Of a stretch of 24,068 nucleotides of DNA, positions 6,234-14,159 are shown in pieces. How positions within the stretch are numbered: position 1 is the first letter of the stretch; every line of letters begins with the position of its first letter. The notes below the pieces were generated by a model. That model saw only the letters and a list, made by a program, of their open reading frames with translations. It searched no databases and was not told the DNA's origin. The stretch spans positions 1 to 24,068 of the forward strand of contig NZ_BAAADA010000215.1 of NCBI RefSeq assembly GCF_039522005.1, read 5' to 3'. The position numbers and the translations under genes are program-made. This stretch comes from Alkalibacterium indicireducens (lineage in GTDB: Bacteria > Bacillota > Bacilli > Lactobacillales > Carnobacteriaceae_A).

Positions 6234-8711
6234 TTAACTAGCCTGTGTCCAAGTTGGTGCAAACTTTTTAAGTCTCAAGGCGTTCAGCAGAACTGAAACA
6301 GAACTGAAACTCATAGCAGCTGCCGCAAATACCGGATTGAGAAGTGGACCACCCAGCAGGAACAGCAGGCCCATGGCAATCGGAATACCAATTACGTTAT
6401 AGGCGAAAGCCCAGAACAAGTTCTGCTTGATATTCTTCAATGTTTCCTTACTTAGTTCAATAGCCGTCAGCACTTCTTTTACATCGCTTCTCATCAGAAC
6501 GACATCGGCAGACTCTACAGCAACATCCGTTCCAGAACCGATTGCAATACCGATATCGGCCTGAGCCAGCGCCGGTGCATCATTGATACCATCCCCGACC
6601 ATGGCTACTTTCTTTCCTTCATCCTGAAGTTTTTTCACCTCATTGGCTTTGTCTTCCGGAAGCACATCACTCAGTACACGGTCGATACCGGCAAGTTGAG
6701 CCACTGCATTAGCGGTACGAGTGTTGTCACCTGTGATCATCGCTACTTCGATTCCTTGCTTCTGAAGTAACTGGACTGTTTTCACACTATTTTCTTTTAG
6801 TGTATCTGCGACAGCGATAATCCCTGCAATCTTTCCGTTGACTGCCAGATACATCGGTGTTTTTCCTTCATCCGCAAAAGTATCTGCCTGTGCTTCAATC
6901 TGATTATACTCGAAAGACTGTTCCGTCATCAATTTTTTGTTCCCGAAATAAAGGCGTATGCCGTCCACTTCAGCTGTCAGTCCCTGACCCGGAATGGCTT
7001 CAAAATCAGTCGCCTCCTGCAGCTTCAGGTTCTTTTCTTCTGCTTCCTTAACTATTGCTTCACCTAATGGATGCTCACTGCCTTTTTCTGCAGAAGCTGC
7101 CAAAGCTAACAGGTCTTCTTCTGACCAGTCAGTGCCTTCAGTAACGAAGACATCCGTCACAACAGGTTTTCCTTCAGTCAACGTCCCAGTCTTGTCGAAG
7201 ACAATAGTCTGGACATTATGAATCGTTTCCAGTGCATCCCCGCTCTTGATCAGCACCCCATGTTCCGCTCCTTTACCCGTTCCGACCATGATTGCAGTTG
7301 GAGTCGCCAGACCCAAAGCACATGGACAGGCAATAACCAGAACGGAAATTAGAATAGTCAGAGCAAAAATAAAGCTCTGGCCAGCTACAAGCCATACCAA
7401 CCCGGAAATGAGGGCCAGGACCATAACGATCGGTACAAAATAGCCGGTAATAATATCAGCCAATTTGGCAATAGGCGCCTTTGACCCTTGAGCTTCTTCG
7501 ACCAGCTTTATGATCTGGGACAAGGTGGTATCTTTTCCAACTTTAGTTGCCCGATAATCAATCGATCCGTTCTTATTCATGCTGGCACCGATGATGTCGT
7601 CCCCTTCACTCTTTTCAACTGGCATGCTCTCCCCTGTCAGCATGGATTCATCTACGGATGTCCTCCCTTTTATGATCACACCATCTACAGGCATTTTCTC
7701 TCCCGGACGAACGCGGACAATATCTCCTGGAGAGACGCTTTCGACCGCCACTTCCTCTTCTTCGCCATTATGAACGATGCGGGCTGTCTTCGGTGCCAGA
7801 TCCATCAGCTTCTGGATCGCCTCAGACATTCTCCCTTTGGAGCGCTCTTCCAGATACATGCCCAGTGTATGGAACGCCAGAATCACAGCCGCTGTCTCGT
7901 AGTACAGCATCATCGCCAGATCTGCTCCATCCACTATGATTGCATAAGTGGCAGCTACACTATATACGAAGGCAGCTACCGTCCCAAGCGAGATCAAGGA
8001 GTTCATGTTAGGATGTCCTTTCGATAAGGTTTTGAACCCTTGCTCAAAATACGAACGACTCAGCCACATCACAGGAATCGTCAAGATCAACTGAAGCAGA
8101 GCGTAAGGAATCGGATTAGCCATGTGATCGATCGGTCCTGGAAGCATGATGCCGATCATCGGAGCCATTGATACGTAAAAAAGTGGTACGGTAAAAATAG
8201 CAGTCCAGATGACTCGACGCTTGAGCACCTCTTCTTTCGACTCACTCGCTTCTTCTGTAGGTCCGTCTACCTCTACTTCATCCTCTTCTTTCGGGATAGC
8301 TTTGTATCCCGTCTGATTGATCGCATCTTCTATGTCTCTCACAGAAAGTTTAAGCGGATTGTATGTGACATTCATTTTTTCTGAGGCCAGATTGACTGAC
8401 GCCGAAACCATCCCTTCAAGTCTGGATGCCGTTTTTTCTACGGTCGCAGAACATGAGGCACAGGTCATCCCTTCGATATTAAAGGTTGCGTTGACAGCCT
8501 GAGGCATGACTACAGTATAACCAGATGCATCGATCTCCTGTTCCAGTTCTTTCGGATCAAAGCTTGTTTCATCTACCTTTACAGTCAGTTTTTCGGAAGC
8601 CAGATTGACTGATGCTTCGACGACACCTGAGACCTTTCTAGCCGTCTTCTCTACAGTCGAGGCACATGACGCACAGGTCATGCCTTCGACCGGATATGAT
8701 TTTAAATCCAT
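6234..8711 (-). CDS. copA: Cu(I)-exporting P1B-type ATPase CopA
   Basis: The 825-residue membrane pump exports Cu(I) from the cytosol using ATP. It has two N-terminal HMA domains with GMTCASC sites (Cys13/Cys16 and Cys84/Cys87). Then come eight expected membrane segments including the transport motif CPC (Cys462-Pro-Cys464, in IACPCALGLATPTA). The actuator motif is TGES. The phosphorylation site is DKTGTLTEG with Asp506. The P1B His-Pro is in SEHPLGEAI, and the hinge is MVGDGINDAPAL. The length is typical of the two-HMA Firmicutes CopA. The ATG follows AGGAGGAG by six bases. It is the middle gene of the operon, 79 bp after copY. Confidence 0.98.
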   Translation of the reverse strand: MDLKSYPVEGMTCASCASTVEKTARKVSGVVEASVNLASEKLTVKVDETSFDPKELEQEIDASGYTVVMPQAVNATFNIEGMTCASCSATVEKTASRLEGMVSASVNLASEKMNVTYNPLKLSVRDIEDAINQTGYKAIPKEEDEVEVDGPTEEASESKEEVLKRRVIWTAIFTVPLFYVSMAPMIGIMLPGPIDHMANPIPYALLQLILTIPVMWLSRSYFEQGFKTLSKGHPNMNSLISLGTVAAFVYSVAATYAIIVDGADLAMMLYYETAAVILAFHTLGMYLEERSKGRMSEAIQKLMDLAPKTARIVHNGEEEEVAVESVSPGDIVRVRPGEKMPVDGVIIKGRTSVDESMLTGESMPVEKSEGDDIIGASMNKNGSIDYRATKVGKDTTLSQIIKLVEEAQGSKAPIAKLADIITGYFVPIVMVLALISGLVWLVAGQSFIFALTILISVLVIACPCALGLATPTAIMVGTGKGAEHGVLIKSGDALETIHNVQTIVFDKTGTLTEGKPVVTDVFVTEGTDWSEEDLLALAASAEKGSEHPLGEAIVKEAEEKNLKLQEATDFEAIPGQGLTAEVDGIRLYFGNKKLMTEQSFEYNQIEAQADTFADEGKTPMYLAVNGKIAGIIAVADTLKENSVKTVQLLQKQGIEVAMITGDNTRTANAVAQLAGIDRVLSDVLPEDKANEVKKLQDEGKKVAMVGDGINDAPALAQADIGIAIGSGTDVAVESADVVLMRSDVKEVLTAIELSKETLKNIKQNLFWAFAYNVIGIPIAMGLLFLLGGPLLNPVFAAAAMSFSSVSVLLNALRLKKFAPTWTQAS

Positions 8712-8790
8712 TATTTTCTCCTCCTGATTCGGTTTTGTTCTTAATGAAACGAGCGCAACTATCCAGTTGTCTTATTTCTCGCTCACTCTT

Positions 8791-9216
8791 TTAACTACAT
8801 GTACACTGGCCGGTAATGCATCCACAGGCTACCACTTCAGGAGCATTCTCTTTTTTCATTTGAATAATTTTTTCCAGCGATTCCAGGTCCTTAATGCTAA
8901 GTGTTCTGCTCTCAAGCATCATTTCGATAAGCTCGCCTACTTTTCTAGTACAGACCTGGTTCAATAGATGCTCTGATGCTTCCTTCAGACTTTCATCTTC
9001 TGTAACAGCTGGCGAGTAGTCGTACTGACGACCGTTCTGCGCCGTTGTCAGCATCCCTTTTTTCACCAGACGTCCAATAAGTGTCTTTGTAGTAGCTAGT
9101 TTCCAGTCTTTCTTTTCATTGAGGATACGGCTGATTTCCTTGCTTGTAATGGGATGCGTCGTCCAGACGACTCTCATTACTTCCCATTCTGACGGGGAAA
9201 TTTGTATGTCCTTCAT
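8791..9216 (-). CDS. copY: CopY/TcrY family copper-responsive repressor
   Basis: This 141-residue repressor has a winged-helix N-terminal domain (about residues 4-72, ISPSEWEVMRVVW...LVKKGML), as in the CopY/BlaI/MecI family. It has a dimerisation segment and a C-terminal metal site CGCITGQCTC, the CxCxxxxCxC motif of CopY. In the family, Zn(II)-loaded CopY binds DNA, and Cu(I) delivered by CopZ displaces the zinc and releases it. Two matching operators lie upstream at 9234-9243 and 9267-9276. The ATG follows AGGAGGGG by four bases. It is the first gene of the copper operon. Confidence 0.97.
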   Translation of the reverse strand: MKDIQISPSEWEVMRVVWTTHPITSKEISRILNEKKDWKLATTKTLIGRLVKKGMLTTAQNGRQYDYSPAVTEDESLKEASEHLLNQVCTRKVGELIEMMLESRTLSIKDLESLEKIIQMKKENAPEVVACGCITGQCTCS

Positions 9217-9233
9217 CTTACCCCTCCTATGAT

Positions 9234-9243
9234 TACAATTGTA
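9234..9243. promoter_or_regulatory. cop box 1 (CopY operator)
   Basis: The sequence TACAATTGTA is a perfect palindrome matching the TACAnnTGTA cop box. It lies between the -10 region and the copY ribosome binding site. Confidence 0.93.
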
Positions 9244-9262
9244 AACGTTGGTTCGTATTTAT

Positions 9263-9291
9263 AGTTTACAATTGTAGTCTATAGATGTCAA
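9263..9291 (-). promoter_or_regulatory. Promoter of copY-copA-copZ
   Basis: On the minus strand, -35 TTGACA (9291-9286), a 17-bp spacer and -10 TAAACT (9268-9263). The -35 is perfect and the -10 matches at four of six positions. It is overlapped by cop box 2. Confidence 0.78.
9267..9276. promoter_or_regulatory. cop box 2 (CopY operator)
   Basis: This is a second TACAATTGTA, centred 33 bp (about three helical turns) from box 1 and placed between the -35 and -10 of the copY promoter. A bound repressor here would block RNA polymerase directly. Confidence 0.93.
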
Positions 9292-9394
9292 GGTTTTTTT
9301 TACCTCTCTTATAATCTTTAGTAGCTGATCTGTTTTCAGATATATAATGTCCAGAGATTAGTTATTTTTAGGATTACTCTGTTTCATTAAGTAG

Positions 9395-9610
9395 TCAAAA
9401 CCCGTTTTAACGGGTTCTCTCCTCTCAAACTTAAAGCATAAAGTGATTGCATTTGAACTCAGTTACGATTTTCCATTCGAGTTCCGGGGCTATCGCGTTT
9501 GCTCCTCAACTCAGGTTCGTCTCTTCTTCGAGTTCCACTGCTAGCCCGTACCCAGTCTGTATTACCCCCCCTTCCAGACAGACCAACTTCAACACTCATC
9601 CCAGAAAGGC
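9395..9610 (-). ncRNA. Candidate structured intergenic RNA (unclassified)
   Basis: The 370-bp gap between the copper promoter and the MurE-like gene has no open frame worth reporting but is dense in inverted repeats. GTCTG (9555-9559) can pair with CAGAC (9575-9579). GGGCTA (9487-9492) can pair with TAGCCC (9542-9547) around an inner AACTC/GAGTT hairpin (9508-9512, 9530-9534). GAACTC (9455-9460) can pair with GAGTTC (9479-9484). The two AACTC hairpins share both flanks (AACTCAG ... TTCGAGTTCC) and look like a duplicated unit. On the minus strand the series ends with AACCCGT/ACGGGTT (9399-9416) and a short T run, as a small-RNA terminator might. Only a weak promoter is visible, so strand and expression are uncertain. 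Confidence 0.4.
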
Positions 9611-9614
9611 ATAG

Positions 9615-9666
9615 AAAAAAAGTTTACCTTACCCTGGTCAACTGACCTGTGATGGAAAGATAAACT
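9615..9666 (-). terminator. Terminator of the racD-murE-like operon
   Basis: On the minus strand AGTTTA (9666-9661) and following bases pair with TAAACT (9626-9621) and preceding bases. There is an inner GGTCA/TGACC hairpin, and a run of T follows. It starts just after the stop at 9673. Confidence 0.82.
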
Positions 9667-9672
9667 CTCAGT

Positions 9673-11124
9673 TTAAAATGAATAATAGTCTACAAAGTAG
9701 TCGATTGTCTCTTTATCCGTATGGGTGGAGAGGTTAAAGGTGCTTGTGTACTTTTCATGTCCTTTTCCTGTAAGAATAATAAGCGTCTTTTCTTCTGCTT
9801 CGTCAATGACTTGTTTGACGGCCATCGTCCGGTCCATGATTACCTTCACTTTATCTTCAGGATGCTTCAGTGCCAGCTTCATATAGCTGTTTTTCATGAT
9901 CTCTTCCGGTTCTTCATTCAGATCATCCAGTGTCATAAGAGTGCAGTCGCTTCCTGAAACGGACGCATCGAACATTTTCTCACGTTTGGAATGATCACGA
10001 CTGCCTCTGAAGCCAAAAATATGGCATATTCTATGATCAGGATACAAGCTCCTGCATGTTGATAAGACTGCCTCTAGCGCTTCAGCCGTATGCGCATAGT
10101 CAATGATCGCCTTGACGTCATCCTTTATTGTATACACTTCAAACCGTCCTGGAATAGGCTCGAGGTCTTTGATCATTTCATTCAGATTACTGATATCATG
10201 TCCTATATCTTTCACTACAGTTCCTGCCATGGCTAAGTTGAGCAGATTGTGCTTGCCTGGTAACGGCGCATCCACTTTAACTGTCTTCCCATCCATCAGG
10301 AGTTCGCTCTCTCCTTCAGCACGGAATGTAAAATGAGTGTTCTCCTCATCTGACTCTCCTACTGTCAGAACCTCTATGTCCTCTTCGAGAAGAAGGTCTT
10401 TCAGAGTTTTCCCCCATGTGTCTTCGATATTGATGACAGCTTTCCCTCCGGGTTTAAGAAATGAAAACAGCTTCTTTTTTGCTGAAAAGTACTCTTCGAT
10501 TGTTTTATGATAGTCCAGATGGTCATGCTGGAGATTGGTGAACAGACCATAATCGAAGAGCATTCCTTCCATCCGGTGCTGCTGCAGACCTTGTGAAGAC
10601 ACCTCTATTACGACTGTTTCGTCATCTGATTCAGCCAGAAATTTCTGAATTTCCGAAGCGCTTGGAGTAGTTAATGAACTGTCCACCCGTCTGCCGTTCA
10701 CTTCATTAAATACCGTTCCAAAGAAGGAGACCGTATAACCTGCTTTTCTCAGCAGATGCGTAGTGAAGAGCCCCGTCGTAGTTTTACCATTCGTTCCGGT
10801 CACTCCAATCACTAACTTACTTCTTGAAGGATAGCCATAATAACTTGCAGCCAGTGTTCCGAGCATTTTTCTGGAATCTTCCACCTGAACATACGGGACA
10901 GATAACCCCGTCACAGGTTTCTGCCCGATGATCATAGCTGCCCCATTATCAATAGCCTGGTCAATGAAATCATGTCCATCTTTCTGAAATCCTTTGATGG
11001 CGACAAAAATTTCTCCTTCGCTTATTCTGTCTGCCCGTTCATTGATTCCTGCTATTTCAATAGTATTCAGATCATCATCTGTTTCGATACCTTCAATCTG
11101 ATGTATTATTTCTCTCCATTTCAC
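9673..11124 (-). CDS. MurE-like UDP-MurNAc-peptide ligase with altered specificity loop
   Basis: The 483-residue Mur ligase has the full three-domain MurE layout: N-terminal UMP-binding domain, central ATPase with P-loop GVTGTNGKTTT (about 107-117), and C-terminal domain. Recognisable MurE landmarks are LTTPSASEIQ, EVSSQGLQQHRMEG, TNLQHDHLDYH, the carbamylated-lysine region SAKKKLF (about 214-220), PGRFE, DYAHTAEAL, GSRDHSKRE and GKGHEKY. MurE adds the third residue to UDP-MurNAc-Ala-Glu. At the residue-3 specificity loop the usual DNPR (mDAP enzymes) or DNPA-type sequence is replaced by DDLN (400-403), and the SSHAL histidine is Gln. It may use an unusual residue such as ornithine, or act on a different acceptor. 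The GTG start follows AAGGAG by eight bases. It lies 74 bp after the aspartate racemase gene, as one operon. Confidence 0.85.
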   Translation of the reverse strand: MKWREIIHQIEGIETDDDLNTIEIAGINERADRISEGEIFVAIKGFQKDGHDFIDQAIDNGAAMIIGQKPVTGLSVPYVQVEDSRKMLGTLAASYYGYPSRSKLVIGVTGTNGKTTTGLFTTHLLRKAGYTVSFFGTVFNEVNGRRVDSSLTTPSASEIQKFLAESDDETVVIEVSSQGLQQHRMEGMLFDYGLFTNLQHDHLDYHKTIEEYFSAKKKLFSFLKPGGKAVINIEDTWGKTLKDLLLEEDIEVLTVGESDEENTHFTFRAEGESELLMDGKTVKVDAPLPGKHNLLNLAMAGTVVKDIGHDISNLNEMIKDLEPIPGRFEVYTIKDDVKAIIDYAHTAEALEAVLSTCRSLYPDHRICHIFGFRGSRDHSKREKMFDASVSGSDCTLMTLDDLNEEPEEIMKNSYMKLALKHPEDKVKVIMDRTMAVKQVIDEAEEKTLIILTGKGHEKYTSTFNLSTHTDKETIDYFVDYYSF

Positions 11125-11198
11125 TTTAAGATCTCCTTAATTTACCTATACTCTTACGCAGACGTGTATTATCACTACAGCATTCTACGATTTGTTTT

Positions 11199-11894
11199 TT
11201 ATCTTCCTGTCAGCATCCTCGCTGCCGCTCTCATCGGATCGATGAAAGGCACACTCAGATCGTCTGATCCCAGGACCAGTTCCACTTCTGTGCATCCCCC
11301 AATGATCAGCTCGCAGCCCATCTCATCGATCAGCTGATCCGCTGCTTCTTTAAGCAACTGTTTTGGATACTCGCCGTTGTTTCCCTGTTTGATTCCGTTC
11401 TCACCGAAAATTGCCCGCATGACTTTCTCTTCCTGTACCGACTGATCGGGGAATAGAACGGATTTGCTTTTAATGTACGTTTGAAAAAGTTCTGTTTCTT
11501 TCGTTGCTGTTGTAGAAAGCACGCCTATTTTAGTAACAGAAGCAAAGTTATCCGCTAAATACTCATCTAATCCTTGAAGGACATGATAAAAGGGAATGGA
11601 AACATGCTTCTGTATTTCTTCATGAAAGTAGTGCGCTGTAATGCAAGGCATAGCCAGTACAGTGGCCCCAGATTTTTCAAGATTCTGTGCTGTATTTATC
11701 ATTTCAGATAGAGGAGATTCTCCCCCGTACAGAATGGCTTTTGTTCGGTCAGGTATTTTCGGATTACTGTCAATAATCACACGATAATGATCCTGATCTT
11801 TAGTGACCTCGGTTTCTTCGATGATTTTTCTAAAGAAACTGGCTGTAGCAAGCGGGCCCATCCCTCCCAGCACACCGATTACATTTGGTTCCAT
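11199..11894 (-). CDS. racD: Aspartate racemase (Asp/Glu racemase family)
   Basis: This 231-residue cytosolic PLP-independent racemase would convert L-Asp to D-Asp. The N-terminus GVLGGMGPLAT is the family signature. The two catalytic cysteines are Cys84 in MPCITAH and Cys201 in GGCTE. The first motif usually reads MPCNTAH; Ile replaces the Asn, so activity or substrate could be altered. D-Asp in lactic acid bacteria is used mainly for peptidoglycan cross-bridges, made by an ATP-grasp D-Asp ligase; such a candidate is at 19014-20198. The ATG has only a weak, distant ribosome binding site (AAAGAGTG). A 17-bp sequence there is repeated upstream of the ATP-grasp gene. It is followed at once by the MurE-like gene. 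Confidence 0.9.
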   Translation of the reverse strand: MEPNVIGVLGGMGPLATASFFRKIIEETEVTKDQDHYRVIIDSNPKIPDRTKAILYGGESPLSEMINTAQNLEKSGATVLAMPCITAHYFHEEIQKHVSIPFYHVLQGLDEYLADNFASVTKIGVLSTTATKETELFQTYIKSKSVLFPDQSVQEEKVMRAIFGENGIKQGNNGEYPKQLLKEAADQLIDEMGCELIIGGCTEVELVLGSDDLSVPFIDPMRAAARMLTGR

Positions 11895-11903
11895 ATAATT
11901 AGT

Positions 11904-11920
11904 TTCACTCTTTTCATTAA
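11904..11920. repeat. 17-bp shared upstream sequence, copy 1 (racD)
   Basis: The plus-strand sequence TTCACTCTTTTCATTAA is identical to 20204-20220. On the coding strand it reads TTAATGAAAAGAGTGAA and ends nine bases before the racD ATG. Confidence 0.7.
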
Positions 11921-12004
11921 CTAGTATTTGGGAACTGACTTCAGATTTTCATTTCACCTGTTTTTACTGGCCTTCTAAATTGTTTGTACTCAAAACCAGC
12001 AGTC

Positions 12005-13195
12005 TCAATCAATATTTTCCTGCACATCCTGCCATTTAGGCTGACTATTGATTGTCCGACTGATATCGAAATCTCCTGTACTGGCATCCGGACCTAGTAG
12101 TTCAAGAATATCCAGGTCATTGAAATGCCACCATTCTGAAGCAAGAGGAGTGAATCCTCCTCCAACCATATATTCCTGCAGCCTCACAGCATGCTCAGAC
12201 GCATCAGGATGAATGTCCAGTTCACGCCATCCATCCCGATCCAACGAGCTTATCGGTTCCTCAAAAATAGCTGAATCGACACTCAATTCGTGCATCGGGG
12301 TGTGCATCTCGTACTCAGTATAATCAGTCACTTCCATAAACAGGTAATCCCCAACTACACGCTCAGAAACCTCGTTCACCTGAGCCAGACTGATATCTAC
12401 AGCTGCTCCCCGGTTATGATTGGAGATACCTGAATGAATGAACCAGCCGATACTCCAAGGTGCCTCTGTCACACCCGCTCCTACTTCTTCATTTTCTTCA
12501 ATAAGTTCTACCAGAGATTCTCTGACCAGCACACTGTTTTCTTGTGAACGAAATGACTCATAAAGGACGAGTGTTTCTCCATTCAGCATAGCAAGCTGCT
12601 GAGCCTGAAACAGTTTCTGCGCCGTACTGTATAAAATTGGAAATATAAATTCTTCTCTGTTCAGACGGTCGTTGAAGTCGATCATATTACTGATCGACTC
12701 TCCAGTGACATCCGGGATCTCAATATAGGAAGACATGAATAGCGAGGAATAGCTGTTTGCATGATCATAGACAATCGAGGGGGCAATATCAGGCATATTG
12801 ATAAATGCTGCCTGGTGTCTGATCCAGCCTTCCTCGTTTTCCGTTCTGATCATCCACCAGTCTTCATATTCCGCTCTTATTTCAAAGGGCGTTCCAGGCA
12901 GCAGAACAGCAAAAATTTCAGAGGTGGGGTCCGGCGCCCCGTATAGATCTTCTTCTATTGATGTATAGCCGGCTGCTCCAATTACAGGCAGTTCAAACAC
13001 ATCATTATAGAATATAGGAAGTGAAGGGGGTGTGTCCACAGGATCTTCTACAACTTGTTCTCTCTGCCTTTCCTGTTCTTCCTCCTCAACATCGTTCGTA
13101 CTAAGTGTTCTGCTTATCAGGAAAACTATTCCGGCTACTATCAGCAAGCTTAGAAGTGCGATAACAGTTTTCAATACGGTTTCTTTTCTGTTCAA
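12005..13195 (-). CDS. Membrane-anchored SH3b plus VanX-like D,D-dipeptidase/carboxypeptidase (M15)
   Basis: The 396-residue protein has a short cytoplasmic tail and one membrane segment (about 9-29), a linker rich in Glu and Gln (37-50), an SH3b-like domain (about 74-132, ending EEGWIRHQAAFI) and a C-terminal M15 peptidase domain of the VanX/DdpX type (about 140-365). Zinc ligands and catalytic residues are visible: SNHNRGAAVD with His260 and Asp267, and SEWWHF with Glu354 and His357. Arg216 in ESFRS fits the substrate arginine. Classic VanX is cytoplasmic. This one is extracellular with a wall-binding-type module, so it more likely trims D,D- or L,D-linked wall peptides than precursor dipeptides. 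The TTG start at 13195 follows AGGAG by eight bases. It lies in a run traX-like, 20-codon frame, this gene. Confidence 0.85.
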   Translation of the reverse strand: MNRKETVLKTVIALLSLLIVAGIVFLISRTLSTNDVEEEEQERQREQVVEDPVDTPPSLPIFYNDVFELPVIGAAGYTSIEEDLYGAPDPTSEIFAVLLPGTPFEIRAEYEDWWMIRTENEEGWIRHQAAFINMPDIAPSIVYDHANSYSSLFMSSYIEIPDVTGESISNMIDFNDRLNREEFIFPILYSTAQKLFQAQQLAMLNGETLVLYESFRSQENSVLVRESLVELIEENEEVGAGVTEAPWSIGWFIHSGISNHNRGAAVDISLAQVNEVSERVVGDYLFMEVTDYTEYEMHTPMHELSVDSAIFEEPISSLDRDGWRELDIHPDASEHAVRLQEYMVGGGFTPLASEWWHFNDLDILELLGPDASTGDFDISRTINSQPKWQDVQENID

Positions 13196-13206
13196 ATTCT
13201 AAACTC

Positions 13207-13269
13207 CTATTTCCCATTTTTAGGCATCGGGTCCAGCTCGTCCTGACTATAGACATTGACTTTGGTCAT
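13207..13269 (-). CDS. Candidate 20-residue small protein, translationally coupled
   Basis: The ATG (13269-13267) overlaps the TGA stop of the TraX-like gene as ATGA. The frame encodes 20 residues, MTKVNVYSQDELDPMPKNGK. Its TAG stop overlaps the AGGAG ribosome binding site of the next gene. This compact coupling between two genes is the main support. There is no homology that I recognise. It could be a coupling leader rather than a functional peptide, or chance. Confidence 0.4.
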   Translation of the reverse strand: MTKVNVYSQDELDPMPKNGK

Positions 13270-13988
13270 CCCATCAGCAGTCTGATTGCAAAAAGCAGCA
13301 GCAGATGAAGGGGATAGAACCAGTAGAATCCCCATTTAGTAAAGGCATTACGCATGCCAGGTTTATTGTTGTACCACCAAAAAAAAGGAATGGTCAGCAG
13401 TACCCCGAACCGGTAGCTGGCATAGAGACCCATGTCCTGCAGTCCGGGTAGAATGTAAAAAACTAGTGCAACTAGCACAAAGATAACAACTTTCAGTTTA
13501 GGATACTCCCTGAAGAGACCAAAAACAATGATCCACAAAACCCCGATATAGTGCCAGTTGGAAGGCATCGAGAAAATAAAGACCATGCCCAGAAGAGTCA
13601 TTCTCACTAATACATTCCAATCCTCTTTTGTTATCACGGCTAGTGCAATGACTCCCAGCATGAGAGTCCAGATTACACTTGTAGCGCTGAACATTCCAAG
13701 TCCAAAGTACAAGTTATATGGCACATGAGAAACGATTGCAAAAATAAACAGCCTGAAAATGTATCTCTTTTTGTTTGATGTATAATGATGCCCTTCAGCT
13801 ATTAAATAACAGATCAAGGGCGCAGCCAGCCTTCCCGCTAGATGGGCAATCCAGCGTTCGGAGCTGCCGAATTCAGTGACAAGGCGAGAAAAATGGTCAA
13901 CGAACATAGCGACTATTGCTATAATTTTTAATGTATTGGCATTAACCTCTATATTCTGAAGAGGCAGATAAATCGATTTTTCACTCAT
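13266..13988 (-). CDS. TraX family membrane protein
   Basis: The 240-residue polytopic membrane protein has about 7-8 segments. The family signature is clear: LKIIAIVAMFVDHFSRL (about 20-36), the GRLAAPLICYLIAEGHHYT block, and the C-terminal YPLHLLLL. TraX homologues are predicted membrane acetyltransferases; TraX of F plasmid acetylates pilin. In Firmicutes the role is unknown and does not imply conjugation. The ATG at 13988 is chosen over an in-frame TTG further upstream (14018) because GGAG lies eight bases before it. It overlaps the downstream 20-codon frame and is followed by the membrane-anchored VanX-like gene, so O- or N-acetylation of an envelope component is a reasonable guess. Confidence 0.88.
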   Translation of the reverse strand: MSEKSIYLPLQNIEVNANTLKIIAIVAMFVDHFSRLVTEFGSSERWIAHLAGRLAAPLICYLIAEGHHYTSNKKRYIFRLFIFAIVSHVPYNLYFGLGMFSATSVIWTLMLGVIALAVITKEDWNVLVRMTLLGMVFIFSMPSNWHYIGVLWIIVFGLFREYPKLKVVIFVLVALVFYILPGLQDMGLYASYRFGVLLTIPFFWWYNNKPGMRNAFTKWGFYWFYPLHLLLLFAIRLLMG

Positions 13989-14104
13989 TTTAAACACTCC
14001 AGACCTGAAACCGTGCAATAATATAATAAAATTACAAAAACATACAACTAAAAACGTAATATTATTATAGTATCATTATAAAACGAGAGAAAGCGATATG
14101 TCCC

Positions 14105-14159
14105 AAAAAAAGTCAAACTGTAATCTGATTGTCAATAAATTTTAAGTCTAGTCAGTTCA
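14105..14159 (-). terminator. Weak terminator after pepV
   Basis: On the minus strand GTGAACTG, overlapping the last pepV codons and stop, can pair with CAGTTTGAC (one bulge) across a loop of about 30 bases, followed by seven T residues. Confidence 0.45.

Noticed and set aside
7488..8027. A 179-codon plus-strand frame inside copA
   Set aside because: It lies opposite strongly conserved P-type ATPase domains and has no recognisable product.
8797..8804. TACATGTA near the end of copY as a third cop box
   Set aside because: It lacks the two central bases of TACAnnTGTA and lies in the coding end, where it encodes the CxC metal site.
13266..13988. TraX-like gene as evidence for a conjugative element
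   Set aside because: TraX homologues are widespread in Firmicutes chromosomes, and no other transfer gene is present.
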